Below are positions 47,794 through 61,403 of a stretch of 64,000 nt of DNA, one piece after another (position 1 is the stretch's first letter; the number at the start of each line of letters is the position of its first letter). The position numbers and the translations under genes were made by a program. This stretch comes from Margaritifera margaritifera (Eukaryota; Mollusca; Bivalvia; Unionida; Margaritiferidae). The stretch lies in NCBI GenBank assembly GCA_029931535.1, contig JAQPZY010001418.1:437001-501000 (forward strand), read 5' to 3'. The notes beneath the pieces are model-generated. The model made no database searches, was not told where the DNA came from, and saw nothing but the letters and a program-made list of their open reading frames with translations.

Positions 47794-48235
47794 GGTAATA
47801 CAACCTGGAGCGCCTATCGCATACGTCGAAATAAAATAGCATGTGACAGCAGGATGATGTACGGCACATTCTGTAGCTATTGGATGTTTTAAACACATGT
47901 CAAATATTATTCAGCTACTTAATTGAAATGGTCGAAAAAAAGTGCCTTTCCTGTATTCACTTCTCATGCATATCTGCCAATACCTCGCGAGATTTATGTT
48001 TACATTAACAGATGAGATTTCGAAGCTTATGCTATTTAATAATAATTGCCATCATAACGAATGAAATAATAGACGCACCTACAAGCATACATATCGATTA
48101 AAGTGTACTTTATTAAATGTTCACATTTGTTAAAAAAAAATTAAAAAAATAAACATAGCCAACGTCAACATGGACTAATAACTGGTTTAACAATTTATTA
48201 ATGCTTGGAATGAGACCCATTATCATCGAATATAA

Positions 48236-48277
<42 letters not shown>

Positions 48278-48874
48278 GAATCCGAAGATATCCATTAGGC
48301 ATACCACTTATGAACGGCCAGCGTTACAACTGGAGTATGATGAGTATAATCTCAATGTAAGTATATGAGCAATATCGCATCTGGACATTGGACATCACAT
48401 TTATTATTTATTTCTATTGATTAGCTCTTTAAAACGATTAGACATAAGAATAAAAACCATGTTAAGCCATGAAAACCATTCGCACCAATTCTGGAAATAC
48501 AGCAAATTTCTGTATTGGTGTCGTAGATCTCAGTTTGCCTCCTAATCAATGGTTTCATTTGCGCCTTTGTTTTCCCTTGCCGTTCTCCCTACGTTATAAT
48601 TATATTCTCTAACTGCCAGATCCACTTCTCATATTTCAAACTAAGTAAAAATAATTAAGGTGCTCCAGAATTCAACATAAAACAGTAAATGCAAATTGAC
48701 ATTGTCATAAGCCTTCTGGTTTTGCTTATTTCCTATGATAGTCATCAACCAGATCTAAGTAACCAAAATATAATACATTTTGTCAGTGTCTGAGTAAAAC
48801 TATATTATAAAAATAAATACGAAAAATAAGTCTTAGTTCTACTCTAAATGACAGTAGCTGATATGTAGGAAGTC
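47794..48874. other. No gene seen; (TC)n tract
   Basis: A (TC)n run occupies 48238-48273; the rest is AT-rich. Confidence 0.5.
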
Positions 48875-49065
48875 TTGTGGTTTTGTATTGATACCGTCTC
48901 TGGCGGTATTCTTTGTAGTTGTGTATTTATACCGTCTCTAGTGGTATTATTTGTAGTTGTGTATTGATACCGTCTCTGATGGTATTCTTGTAGTTGTGCA
49001 TTGATACCGTCTCTGGTGGTATTCTTGTAGTTGTGCATTGATACCATCTCTGGTGGTATTCTTAA
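48875..49065. repeat. ~38-bp tandem repeat, about 5 copies
   Basis: Copies of TTGTAGTTGTGTATTGATAC followed by CGTCTCTGGTGGTATTCT, with one- to three-base length differences. Confidence 0.93.
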
Positions 49066-50114
49066 CAGCATAATAAATGTAAGATCAAAACTAGAATATT
49101 TCTTGAACCATACTATGACGGTCTAGAAGCAACAACTTACTTCCTGTACAAACTGACTTTGTGTACTTTTGTCACACGTATATATTACAAGGAGTTTATT
49201 CCAAGAAGGAAAACCCCTCTACGTGTGATATTTCACTGTAATTAAATCAGACATACATTTTGTCATAAACAATTTTTTTTTAAAGTAGGGAACATTTCTC
49301 AAATAGCGGTAGTGGCAGTCGTCTTTTGTGTTGAGTGATTAAGAAAACACTGCATCATTTCACCTTTCAAATTAGTGTAATTTTAGTAACATGCATGTGG
49401 TATGGTGCGACGCATTTATTTATTGCAATATGAAGTACCAACATGAATTTAAGCGTAATTATTAGTGTCTACAATAATAATAAATTGATATCAATGGTAT
49501 GCTTGACGTACAGTTCCTGTATTGTCGATAATTATGTTCGATGATGGAATCAATATACGGGCTGTTCGAACTTGTCAGATATCGTGTTGTTTTCATCCTT
49601 ATGGGAAAGAAAGTTATAGCATGTGATACAGCAAATCGGTAATTATTGTCGTGCACAACTCTAAGCCTTAATGGTCAAAAGCTTTTGAAACATTCTTGTA
49701 TTAACTCAACAGTCCTTCATCATTGTCAAAAACCATAATGCAAAGATTAATATTGGAAGTTTTAATTATTATCATCTGCATTATCTTATTTTCCGAAGCA
49801 GACAATAACAAATACCATTGCATGTCTGAAAATATATATAACATTTTTTAGATTTTAGATTTTCAGATCAGTGTGTGCTTTTCATTTCAAACTGACAGGG
49901 CCCGTCTTTAGAAAATGGTTATGAGTGGTTTTGAAGCATCCTGAGACACGAACATCTATAAATCAATGTCAGCATATCTGTATATTTGAAGACGATTTAA
50001 ACACAAACAATATGTATACTCTACTGGATTAAAATTTTCCCTGAAATTATTTTTTAATAAAAACAAATATTAACTTTTAAAAGAAGTTAAAACATCTCAC
50101 ATGTGTAAAACTAT
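49066..50114. other. No gene seen
   Basis: AT-rich, no ordered structure found. Confidence 0.5.
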
Positions 50115-51535
50115 TGCATATAATTACACTCTTGCATGTAATTAAAGCAACTATTGCATATATTTAAACTATTGCATATAATAAAAGCAACTATTGCATA
50201 TAATTAAACTATTGTATATAATTATATCAAGCATTGAATATAATTAAACTATTACATATAAAAAGCAACTATTGCATATAATTAAACTATTGTATATAAT
50301 TATATCAAGCATTGAATATAATTAAACTATTGTATATAAAAAAGCAGCTATTGCATATAAATAAAGCATATAATTATAGGAACTATTGCAAATAAGTAGA
50401 GCAAGTATTGCATATAATTCAATAAAGCAACTATTGCATATAATTAAACTATTGCATATAAATAAAGCAACTATTGCAGATAAATAAAGCAACTATTGCA
50501 GATAAATAAAGCAACTATTGCATATAAATAAAGCAACTATTGCAGATAAATAAAGCAACTATTGCATATAATGAAACTATTGCATATAAATAAAACAACT
50601 ATTGCAGATAAATAAAGCAACTATTGCAGATAAATAAAGCAACTATTGCAGATAAATAAAGCAACTATTGCATATAATGAAACTATTGCATATAAATAAA
50701 GCAACTATTGCATATAAAAAGGCAACTATTGCATATAAAAAGGCAACTATTGCATATAAATAAAGCAACTATTGCATATAAATAAACTTACTATTGCATA
50801 CAATTAAACTTTTGTATAAAAATAAATCAACTATTTCATATAAATAAAGCAACTATTGTATATAAATAAAGCAACTATTGCATATAAATAAACTTACTAT
50901 TGCATACAATTAAACTTTTGTATAAAAATAAATCAACTATTTCATATAAATAAAGCAACTATTGTATATAAATAAAGCAACTATTGCATATAATGAAACT
51001 ATTGCATATAAATAAATAAAGCAACTATTGTATATAATTATAGGAACTAGTTCATATAAGTATAGAAACTTTTGCATATAATTAAATAAAGCAACTATTG
51101 CATATAATGAAACTATTGCATATAAATAAATAAAGCAACTATTGCATATAATGAAACTATTGCATATAAATAAATAAGCAACTATTGCATATAATGAAAC
51201 TATTGCATATAAATAAAGCAACTATTGCATATAATGAAACTATTGCATATAAATAAAGCAACTATTGCATATAATGAAACTATTGCATATAAATAAAGCA
51301 ACTATTGCATATAATGAAACTATTGCATATAAATAAAGCAACTATTGCATATAATGAAACTATTGCATATAATTAAATAAAGCAACTATTGCATATAATG
51401 AAACTATTGCATATAAATAAAGCAACTATTGCATATAAATAAAGCAACTATTGCATATAAATAAAGCAACTATTGCATATAATTAAGGCAACTATTGCAT
51501 ATAAATAAAGCAACTATTGCATATAAATAAAGCAA
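50115..51535. repeat. AT-rich 20-24-bp satellite-like array, about 1.4 kb
   Basis: Built from CAACTATTGCATATAAATAAAG (22 bases, containing ACTATTGCATATAAATAAA) and a partner ACTATTGCATATAATGAA. From about 51065 the two alternate regularly, giving a dimer of about 42 bases; the left end is more mixed. Each unit has TTGCATAT, close to an octamer-like ATGCAATA on the other strand. Confidence 0.93.
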
Positions 51536-52014
51536 ATGTCTTTAAATGGTATCCCTATAATTCCTAATATTTGATTTATATGGTCGTTTAAGTTAAATGT
51601 TCTTTAAAAAAGAAAATTCTTATCTGTATGCAATATAGAAGGATTTGAATGGTCTGATACTATTTTTGATGGAAAAATTATATTGTTTACATTTATCGAA
51701 AGAAAAAGATTTTAAGTAAGGTCAGCATATTTGGATCTATTACTAATTGCTTATCGGTAGTTTTAAAAAACCGTTCGATTGAAATATGAGCTTGTTTTTC
51801 TTCCAAAGATACATGAAACAGATATATATTTCTAATTAAGCAGTTCATTTTGAAAACAAAAATCTTTGATAATTGTCATGTCTTCAATAAATGTTTGGTG
51901 TGTTTTAACTTATGTGTGTTCCGGCAAAATTGATGTGGCATTTGGCTGCTTTCATTTTTAAAAATGATCTCTTAATTGCTCAAACATGAATATATCACTA
52001 AAATATTTATGTCA
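51536..52014. other. No gene seen
   Basis: AT-rich spacer. Confidence 0.5.
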
Positions 52015-52485
52015 AACAATTCATCTTTATAGACTGGATCTAAAACACAATTGTTTATGTCAAACAACTCATCGGTACACACTGGGTCTAAAACACAATT
52101 GTTTATGTCAAACAACTCATCGGTACACACTGGGTCTAAAACACAATTGTTTATGTCAAACAACTCATCGGTACACACTGGGTCTAAAACACAATTGTTT
52201 ATGTCAAACAACTCATCGGTACACACTGGGTCTAAAACACAATTGTTTATGTCAAACAACTCATCGGAACACACTGGGTCTAAAACACAATTGTTTATGT
52301 CAAACAATTGATCGATGCAAACTAGGTCTAAAACACAACTATGTCAAACAATTCATCGGTACACACTGGGTCTAAAACACAATTGTTTATGTCAAACAAT
52401 TCATCGGTACACACTAGGTCTAAAACAGAGTTGCTTATGTCAAACGATTCATCGGTACAGACTGAGTCTAAAACACAATTGTTTT
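52015..52485. repeat. 48-bp minisatellite, about 10 copies
   Basis: The unit contains AACTCATCGGTACACACTGG, GTCTAAAACACAATTGTTTA and TGTCAAAC. Copies 2-6 are essentially identical; the right end is diverged and one copy near 52330 is shortened. Open frames on both strands follow from 48 being divisible by three. Confidence 0.96.
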
Positions 52486-53706
52486 AAAACATGCAGACCA
52501 GTATTAACTCGTTTTTTAGGTAAATGTCTTTGGGTGTAGTTGCAGTGTTCAAGTTCCTGAAATGTGGTAAATGTTTAGTTTTGCTGCCCACGCGGTTCAT
52601 CCAAACAACAATAAAAAAAATATATAAAATATAAAATAAAACAAACTTAAGAATAATTTCAAAATAAAAACCCACAAAACCTAAATTCATCCAGGTTGTA
52701 CTCCGACAACTCATTTGTCCCCTCTGCATATAGAAGTTTTGCTTGGAAATATCAAGACCAAGATAAAGCTGTATAGAAAATGAGAATATTTCAAAAATCT
52801 TTTCTCAATTATGCACCACTTCTCATATCATTACAATCCGACTTTACATGGAAATTTTAACATTCTACAACATTTTTGCACATAAACTAATATTTTGTTT
52901 TCAAGTTCGTGACTTACAGATCGATGTCTATATACCCTATATGTTAGAGGCATTATGCTAAATGTACGCACACACGCACAAACGAACATGATTACACAAC
53001 TTCCACAGTTACAGATAAACACGTGAAAAAAAATACCTCAGAAAGCTGACCTAGATGCTAAGTCGTACACAAATGGTTTGTTAGGTAAAAATACCCACTC
53101 GTGTGATAAATGTTCGTCGTCATTGTGTTGTCTTTCATTAACGTTTTCCATATCTATGAATTTCGTTTACATCTATAACTAGAAATGATTGATAATTTCA
53201 CCAGGCAACTAACACCAAAAACACGGTTGTGTAATATATCTTTATCTTTTTTTTTCTTTTTTTTTTTGTTGGAATATCTAACCATAGTTAGCAGGTGTCA
53301 TAATTTTAAGGAAATAAGCAGTAAATAACTTACCGTATATATAGGGAGGGGAAGGAAGAATGGAGAAAAAGGGGATATTTCCTTGGATCGTGAATCACAG
53401 CTATATTTTATTGAGTGGGTGAAAATACTCGAGTTTCTCACCCACGCGATGAAATATATGTTATTCACTCGGAACAAGCAAATTTTCCTTTTATTTTATG
53501 CTCTAACGTATTTGCTAGCAATATGTATAACAGATTGAAGTAGCCGATGTCTTACGGTATCCCGCACGATAATGTCAGCTGTTGACCGTTTATATTCTGC
53601 TGTGTTTTGTGTATTCGCACGGAAAATATCAGTAGTAACATAATTCTCTTTCGTAATTCAAGACAAAATAGCACATAAACAAAAACATTGAAGAAAAAAG
53701 AAAAGC
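52486..53706. other. No gene seen; one long hairpin
   Basis: Apart from the hairpin at 53402-53460, the region holds only AT-rich sequence and a T-rich tract near 53247-53268. Confidence 0.45.
53402..53460. repeat. Imperfect inverted repeat centred on CTCGAG
   Basis: GTGGGTGA (53415-53422) pairs with TCACCCAC (53438-53445), and the stem continues outward through TATATTT.AT on the left and AT.AAATATA on the right. It may be the palindrome of a MITE or a Helitron-like end. Confidence 0.7.
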
Positions 53707-53778
53707 ATGATGTGGGATTTTAACCGAATACTCATACGTAACAGGTGGCCTTACTTACCACTAGACCAAGCAAATGCC
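53707..53778 (-). repeat. tRNA-like fragment (SINE head or tRNA pseudogene)
   Basis: On the minus strand CTTGGTCTAGTGGTAAGTAAGG is a good A-box/D-arm likeness and TCGGTTAAAATCCCAC a decayed B box. Their spacing suits a tRNA. The B box deviates from GGTTCRANNCC and the cloverleaf looks broken, so a functional tRNA is unlikely. Confidence 0.45.
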
Positions 53779-54034
53779 AAAATGACTGATCAAATGTATT
53801 GATCATAATGTTATCAATATCTATTGAGGAAAGTGAAAACATGTTTTTCGTAATTCAATCCAGTTAATTATCAAAATTATTTCTATTGGAAATTCCACGA
53901 ATTCACAGGCTAGCATACAATAATATGTTTTATTCATTTACGATTATCTGTTGTAAAAACCTGTTAGATATTATAACATATTCGTCTTAAATTTTGTTTT
54001 AAGATTGCTGACTATACGCTGCGCCTCTTTGCAA

Positions 54035-54188
54035 GTATGTATGTATGCATGTATGTATGTATGTATGTATGTATGTATGTATGTATGTATGTATGTATGT
54101 ATGTATGTATGTATGTATGTATGTATGTATGTATCTACGTATGTATCTATGCGTGTATGTATATATGTCTGTCTGTCGGTATGTCTTC

Positions 54189-54268
<80 letters not shown>

Positions 54269-54290
54269 TATATACATATATATATGTACT
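54035..54290. repeat. (TATG)n followed by (TA)n
   Basis: About 100 bases of TATG, a degenerate middle part, then about 60 bases of TA from 54203. Confidence 0.97.
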
Positions 54291-54435
54291 TGTAAAAATG
54301 TCACACTTAGAATGGACTAATTGTGAGGAATACTGTTTGATATAAAACGAAAGAGAATGAATATCAAACTACGTTTTTGCACTGTGATGATCTAATAGTT
54401 CACAAAAAATCCACTGTAGCTCACCATCTTGGCTC

Positions 54436-57400
54436 TTGGATATATAGAATACCTTGGATATATAGAATACCTTGGATTTATAGAATACCTTGGATTTATA
54501 GAATACCTTGGATATATAGAATACCTTGGATATATAGAATACCTTGAATATATAGAATACCTTGGATATATAGAATACCTTGGATATATACTTGGATAAA
54601 TAGAATACCTTGGATTTATAGAATACCTTGGATATATAGAATACCTAGGATATATAGAATACCTTGGATGTATAGAATACCTTGGATATATAGAATACCT
54701 TGGATATATAGAATACCTTGGATTTATAGAATACCTTGAATATATAGAATACCTTGGATATATAGAATACCTTGGATTTATAGAATACCTTGGATGTATA
54801 GAATACCTTGGATATATAGAATACCTTGGATTTATAGAATACCTTGGATATATAGAATACCTTGGATATATAGAATACCTTGGATATATAGAATACCTTG
54901 GATTTATAGAATACCTTGGATATATAGAATACCTTGGATATATAGAATACCTTGGATATATAGAATACCTTGGATTTATAGAATACCTTGGATATATAGA
55001 ATACCTTGGATATATAGAATACCTTGGATTTATAGAATACCTTGGATATATAGAATACCTTGGATATATAGAATACCTTGGATATATAGAATACCTTGGA
55101 TTTATAGAATACCTTGGATATATAGAATACCTTGGATATATAGAATACCTTGAATATATAGAATACCTTGGATATATAGAATACCTTGGATATATAGAAT
55201 ACCTTGGATATATACTTGGATATATAGAATACCTTGGATATATACTTGGATATATAGAATACCTTGGATATATACTTGGATATATAGAATACCTTGGATA
55301 TATACTTGGATATATAGAATACCTTGGATATATAGAATACCTTGGATATATACTTGGATATATAGAATACCTTGGATATATACTTGGATATATAGAATAC
55401 CTTGGATTTATAGAATACCTTGGATATATACTTGGATATATAGAATACCTTGGATATATAGAATACCTTGGATATATAGAATACCTTGGATTTATAGAAT
55501 ACCTTGGATATATAGAATACCTTGGATATATAGAATACCTTGGATATATAGAATACCTTGGATATATACTTGGATATATAGAATACCTTGGATATATAGA
55601 ATACCTTGGATATATACTTGGATATATAGAATACCTTGGATATATACTTGGATATATAGAATACCTTGGATATATAGAATACCTTGGATATATACTTGGA
55701 TATATAGAATACCTTGGATATATACTTGGATATATAGAATACCTTGGATGTATAGAATACCTTGGATATATAGAATACCTTGGATATATAGAATACCTTG
55801 GATTTATAGAATACCTTGGATGTATAGAATACCTTGAATAAATAGAATACCTTGGATATATAGAATACCTTGGATATATAGAATACCTTGGATATATAGA
55901 ATACCTTGGATTTATAGAATACCTTGGATATATAGAATACCTTGGACATATAGAATACCTTGGACATATAGAATACCTTGGATTTATAGAATACCTTGGA
56001 CATATAGAATACCTTGGATATATAGAATACCTTGGATATATAGAATACCTTGGATGTATAGAATACCTTGGATTTATAGAATACCTTGGATGTATAGAAT
56101 ACCTTGGATTTATAGAATACCTTGGATATATAGAATACCTTGGATATATAGAATACCTTGGATATATACTTGGATATATAGAATACCTTGGATATATAGA
56201 ATACCTTGGACGTATAGAATACCTTGGATATATAGAATACCTTGGATATATAGAATACCTTGGATATATACTTGGATAAATAGAATACCTTGGATATATA
56301 GAATACCTTGGATATATAGAATACCTTGGATATATAGAATACCTTGGATATATAGAATACCTTGGATATATAGAATACCTTGGATTTATAGAATACCTTG
56401 GATATATAGAATACCTTGGATGTATAGAATACCTTGGAATACCTTGGATATATAGAATACCTTGGATATATAGAATACCTTGGATATATAGAATACCTTG
56501 GATTTATAGAATACCTTGGATATATAGAATACCTTGAATAAATATAATACCTTGGATATATAGAATACCTTGGATATATAGAATACCTTGGATTTATAGA
56601 ATACCTTGGATATATAGAATACCTTGGATTTATAGAATACCTTGGATATATAGAATACCTTGGATATATAGAATACCTGGAATATATAGAATACCTTGGA
56701 TATATAGAATACCTTGGATATATAGAATACCTTGGATATATAGAATACCTTGGATATATAGAATACCTTGGATAAATAGAATACATTGGATATATAGAAT
56801 ACCTTGGATATATAGAATACCTTGGATATATAGAATACCTTGGATTTATAGAATACCTTGGATATATAGAATACCTTGGATATATAGAATACCTTGGATA
56901 TATACTTGGATATATAGAATACCTTGGATATATACTTGGATATATAGAATACCTTGGATATATAGAATACCTTGGATATATAGAATACCTTGGATATATA
57001 GAATACCTTGGATTTATAGAATACCTTGGATATATAGAATACCTTGGATTTATAGAATACCTTGGATATATAGAATACCTTGGATATATAGAATACCTTG
57101 AATATATTGAATACCTTGGATATATAGAATACCTTGGATATATAGAATACCTTGGATATATAGAATACCTTGGATTTATAGAATACCTTGGATATATAGA
57201 ATACCTTGGATATATAGAATACCTTGGATTTATAGAATACCTTGGATATATAGAATACCTTGGATATATACTTGGATATATAGAATACCTTGGATATATA
57301 GAATACCTTGGATATATACTTGGATATATTTAATACCTTGGATATATAGAATACCTTGGATATATAGAATACCTTGGATATATACTTGGATATATAGAAT

Positions 57401-57759
57401 ACCTTGGATATATAGAATACCTTGGATATATAGAATACCTTGGATAAATAGAATATTTTGGATATATAGAATACCTTGGATATATAGAATACCTTGGATA
57501 TATACTTGGATATATAGAATACCTTGGATATATAGAATACCTTGGATATATACTTGGATATATAGAATACCTTGGATATATAGAATACCTTGGATATATA
57601 GAATACCTTGGATATATACTTGGATATATAGAATACCTTGGATATATAGAATACCTTGGATATATAGAATACCTTGGATATATACTTGGATATATAGAAT
57701 ACCTTGGATATATAGAATACCTTGGATATATAGAATACCTTGGATATATAGAATACCTT
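54436..57759. repeat. 3.3-kb array of 18-bp and 12-bp units
   Basis: The main unit is GATATATAGAATACCTTG (18 bases). A 12-base unit GATATATACTTG has lost GAATAC plus nothing else. Point variants are GATTTATAG, GATGTATAG, GACATATAG and GAATATATAG. Several stretches, such as 55197-55320, alternate 18 and 12 bases to give a 30-bp higher-order unit. Both lengths are divisible by three, so a 713-codon frame stays open on the minus strand at 54645-56786, encoding KVFYIS/KYIS repeats. I do not consider it a gene. Confidence 0.98.
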
Positions 57760-58093
57760 AGGAAGGATATTTTAAATAAAACTAGCTAAGACTAATATTT
57801 TGTTGCTTAAAGGTTGACAGTTTTCTATCACGGACTAATTTCACGTATTGATCCATCTTCTGGTTTTATAGACTTACCTGTTTCTCATTATTTGCATTAG
57901 AACGAAGGGCACTCTTCCAATGTCCGTCAGGGAGTTCCATTTTTGTTTGAGGGTAGAAGAGTGATTTTGGCCTAGTTGCATGTCAAATTGACCTTTCTCA
58001 TATTGACCTCTCTCAGGTCTGATCTAATGCATCTTATATATCTGTTTCTGAGACACCCTCTTTTTCATTGTCATATTGATTGTAGTTAAAAGT
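57760..58093. other. No gene seen
   Basis: Spacer between two arrays. Confidence 0.5.
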
Positions 58094-58470
58094 CTGTCTT
58101 GTTGTTCTTGTATATTCCAGTTCCATCTTGTTGTTCTTGTATGTGCCAGATCCATCTTGTTGTTCTTGTATGTGCCAGTTTCATCTTGTTGTTCTTGTAT
58201 GTGCCAGTTTCATCTTGTTGTTCTTGTATGTGCCAGTTCCATCTTGTTGTTCTTTTATGTGCCAGCTCCATCTTGTTGTTCTTGTATGTGCCAGTTCCAT
58301 CTTGTTGTTTTTGTATGTGCCAGTTTCATCTTGTTGTTCTTGTATGTACCAGTTTCATCTTGTTGTTCTTGTTTGTTTCAGTTACATCTTGTTGTTCTTG
58401 TATGTGCCAGTTCAATCTTGTTGTTCTTGTATGTGCCAGTTACATCTTGTTGTTCTTGTATGTGCTGGTT
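58094..58470. repeat. 29-bp minisatellite, 13 copies
   Basis: The unit is TTCCATCTTGTTGTTCTTGT plus ATGTGCCAG, with TTTCATC and TTACATC variants. As 29 is not divisible by three, each plus frame passes through the same three peptide phases, so all three plus frames stay open. Confidence 0.96.
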
Positions 58471-59257
58471 CCATCTTTATCTCTTTAAACCTTTAACATT
58501 TTCTTCCTTTTTAGTTCTTTTCCAACGTTCTTAATTTGCAATTTTGTTTGGTAACGATGACTATTTCATTAGTATCTAACATAATTTCTGTAAGTTTTTT
58601 AAAATGTGTAGCTTTTCATAAGAAATGAAATTCTGTTTTATGATTTTCTTTATTTATGTTGACTTATTTGGGGGTTTTATATTTTTAAAAGGAAGAAACT
58701 TTTAATTTCGTTATATGAAACCGATGTTTCTAACATTTTTTGTTAGAAACATTTGTGTCAAATATAGATGTCTTATTTTTTTCTAGGCAGGTAGTAGAAA
58801 GAAAGAAATTTATGGAATGCAAAAATAGGATCATACTTTATACAACATAAATCTGTGTCTGAACCTAATGAAGCATGCTTTGGTTCTAATATTAAATGAT
58901 TCGTGTGATTCTTTATAGTTTAATGAGGTGTTTCGAAAATTTCATGAATTCGTTTTGTAAATCTTTATGTATTAACTGCAAAATATGTATAATAAACGCA
59001 AAGGGCCTTCCAGTGTTTTTGTAGCAAAAGCAAACGCATATATTGCGTATTACATAAATACAAGTTTTATACATAGAATTTGCTCATCTAAGTATTGTTT
59101 TTTTTTATTTAGTAATTACCACAATTATTTATCTAACTACCTTGCACTGTTTTTTTTTTTCTTCTTTCTTTACTATGTTTCATTTCTTGTTCAGCATCAG
59201 TATATATCCCAATGTAATATGGAGAATGAACCTAAATATTCATGTTAAATAAATAAT
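58471..59257. other. No gene seen
   Basis: AT-rich, with T-runs near 59098-59109 and 59151-59161. Confidence 0.5.
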
Positions 59258-60445
59258 TGCTGTATGATACGTGGAGGATATCTACGTTTTTTGAATACAT
59301 ATAAGGAAATATTTCACAAGTGAAGTGTGAAACATTGTATTGTCAACATGTTTCCAATTCACGAGTTAAATATTTCCTTATATCTACTTAAAAAGGTAGA
59401 TTTTCTTTTTATTATATATATTTTTGAGACAACAACCGTCGATTTGCATGGATTTTGTGTCCATTCTGTGCCAATGCGATTAACGGCTGCGTTACTACAC
59501 CCGATTTAAAGAAGTTCCGAAATTTACAAACATTTTAGGACAGCGACCATTTATAAATTTAGCTTGTACAAATAATGCTTTAAATTGTGTATTTTGTCAA
59601 ATTAATGACTGTTTTAAAGCAAAATTGAAGAGAGTTTTATTTTCGTTAGCACATTTTTTGCGCGGATTGATACAGTGAACATTGTTGGGGTTGGGGTCCT
59701 TTAGAAACATCACAGAGCGGTCACATCCTACAGATTTCAGAGCGTAACATCTTTAAACAAAAGATTTTAATGATTGTAAGTTTACTTGTATGGAGTCTAG
59801 TTTTTTATTTTGTTCATTTCTGCACACAAACGTGAATTGTTTGGCCATGGCAAGCTTACAATCTAGTTCGGTAACAGACGCTACACCCAAATTTCGATTG
59901 TCACTTAATTTCGGTTTGCAATTCACACTCATCAATGCCCGATATCTCCGTCGTTTTCAAACATGGTTATGATTGTGTTGAGAGTTAGAATAGCTACTTA
60001 AATAATTTTTGTTATTATATTTAATCAATAGATTTTCCTAAAATGTGTCCGTTTATCATGGAGTGTGGGAAACTAATTTTATAAAAGTTAATACTTGAAG
60101 CCTAATTTATGGTGTTTGTTTTTAAGCATTTTTTATGGCGCTTCCTTGTTGATTAAATAAATGTATACTAGAGGTCCTACAGTCTTGACAAATTTTAAGA
60201 TATGTTAATCCAGGTGGAGAGAGAGAGACAGAGCAGAAGCAGAAGAAAAAGATAAATTAAATCGTCCTAAATATGGAAATACAGAGCTGAATAACATACA
60301 TAAGGGCATGTATATTTCCTAAATGGGAAAAGAAAGTAGTTCCAAAAGTGATATCGCCACGATGGCAATAAAAGTGGTATCACCAATGTGGCGATATCAT
60401 TTTTCTCCCACTTATATATTTCAATATCTCCTTATGAAATATAAA
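59258..60445 (+). repeat. Dispersed repeat module 2, second copy
   Basis: Matches 16161-17450 in order and strand. It starts with the same foldback (AGGATATCTACGTTTTTTG ... TTCCTTATATCTACTTAAAAA) and ends with AGTAGTTCCAAAAGTGATAT and CTCCTTATGAAATATA. Near its end it has an extra inverted repeat, GTGATATCGCCAC (60349) with GTGGCGATATCA (60399), only partly present in the first copy. Confidence 0.85.
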
Positions 60446-61351
60446 ATAAATTTCACTACCAATAAGGGAACATCGGAAATAAAGCGCATACTGACTCCAT
60501 TCATTTAAAAAAATTCCAATTCTATACTCTTAGCATCAAGAGTTAACAATATGTTTTACATGATTACATATTTTGTCGATTAGAAATGTACTCCATAAGA
60601 TCACATTAATTTAAACCCTCCAAAAATGAGCTATTTAATCAGATGTTTAGTATCAAACATCACCCATCCAACTGCCAAATATTTTCCTAGCTATAGTTAA
60701 ATGCAGTGTTATCAAACAGATAAACATTTGCCAACCTATTGCGGTGAAGTCGACCTCATTCACATTCAGTAGACAGTGTCATATCATCTTGGATTGCTAC
60801 CATGACCTATCTATTTTTCATTTAATGGTGATATACAGATTTAGAAATAAATGTTACAACCTTATGATGACCTGGCGTCTAAATTATGATGGAAAGGCTG
60901 ATAAAAGATTATTTTGGAGCTATCTTAAATTGTTATGGAGAACAAAATCATTATGCCAGTATTAATCAATCTGCAAAAAGTAACGTTTCCTGGACCAGAC
61001 TCAGTTACACGATATTTGAAAACTGGATATTTTCCATTTTTAATGTAAATGCTTGGCATGTTTATCTGCTATTGATGGTTTCGTGTCAAGAAAATGTCCT
61101 TTGCAAGGCTCGATAGAAAACAAAAAATACAAAAAATAAACAAATACGACGATGTGATTCTGAAACAACTTATCCAAATGATACACAATATTACATAACA
61201 AAAAATAAAGAACCAATTGAACAGTAAGAAACTGCCTCAAGAATTTTGATTAAAATGGTACAAACGATTTAAATTATCTATCTTGAAATTGATGTGTCAA
61301 ATTATTCATCGAGAAGTAGGCCATGATACACAGTCTTCAGTGTATTCTTTT

Positions 61352-61403
<52 letters not shown>

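Noticed and set aside
53707..53778. Functional tRNA gene
   Set aside because: The B box is decayed and the arms do not appear to pair properly.
54645..56786. 713-codon minus-strand open frame
   Set aside because: It is made only of 18- and 12-base tandem units, so the frame cannot shift; the peptide is a KVFYIS repeat without domains.
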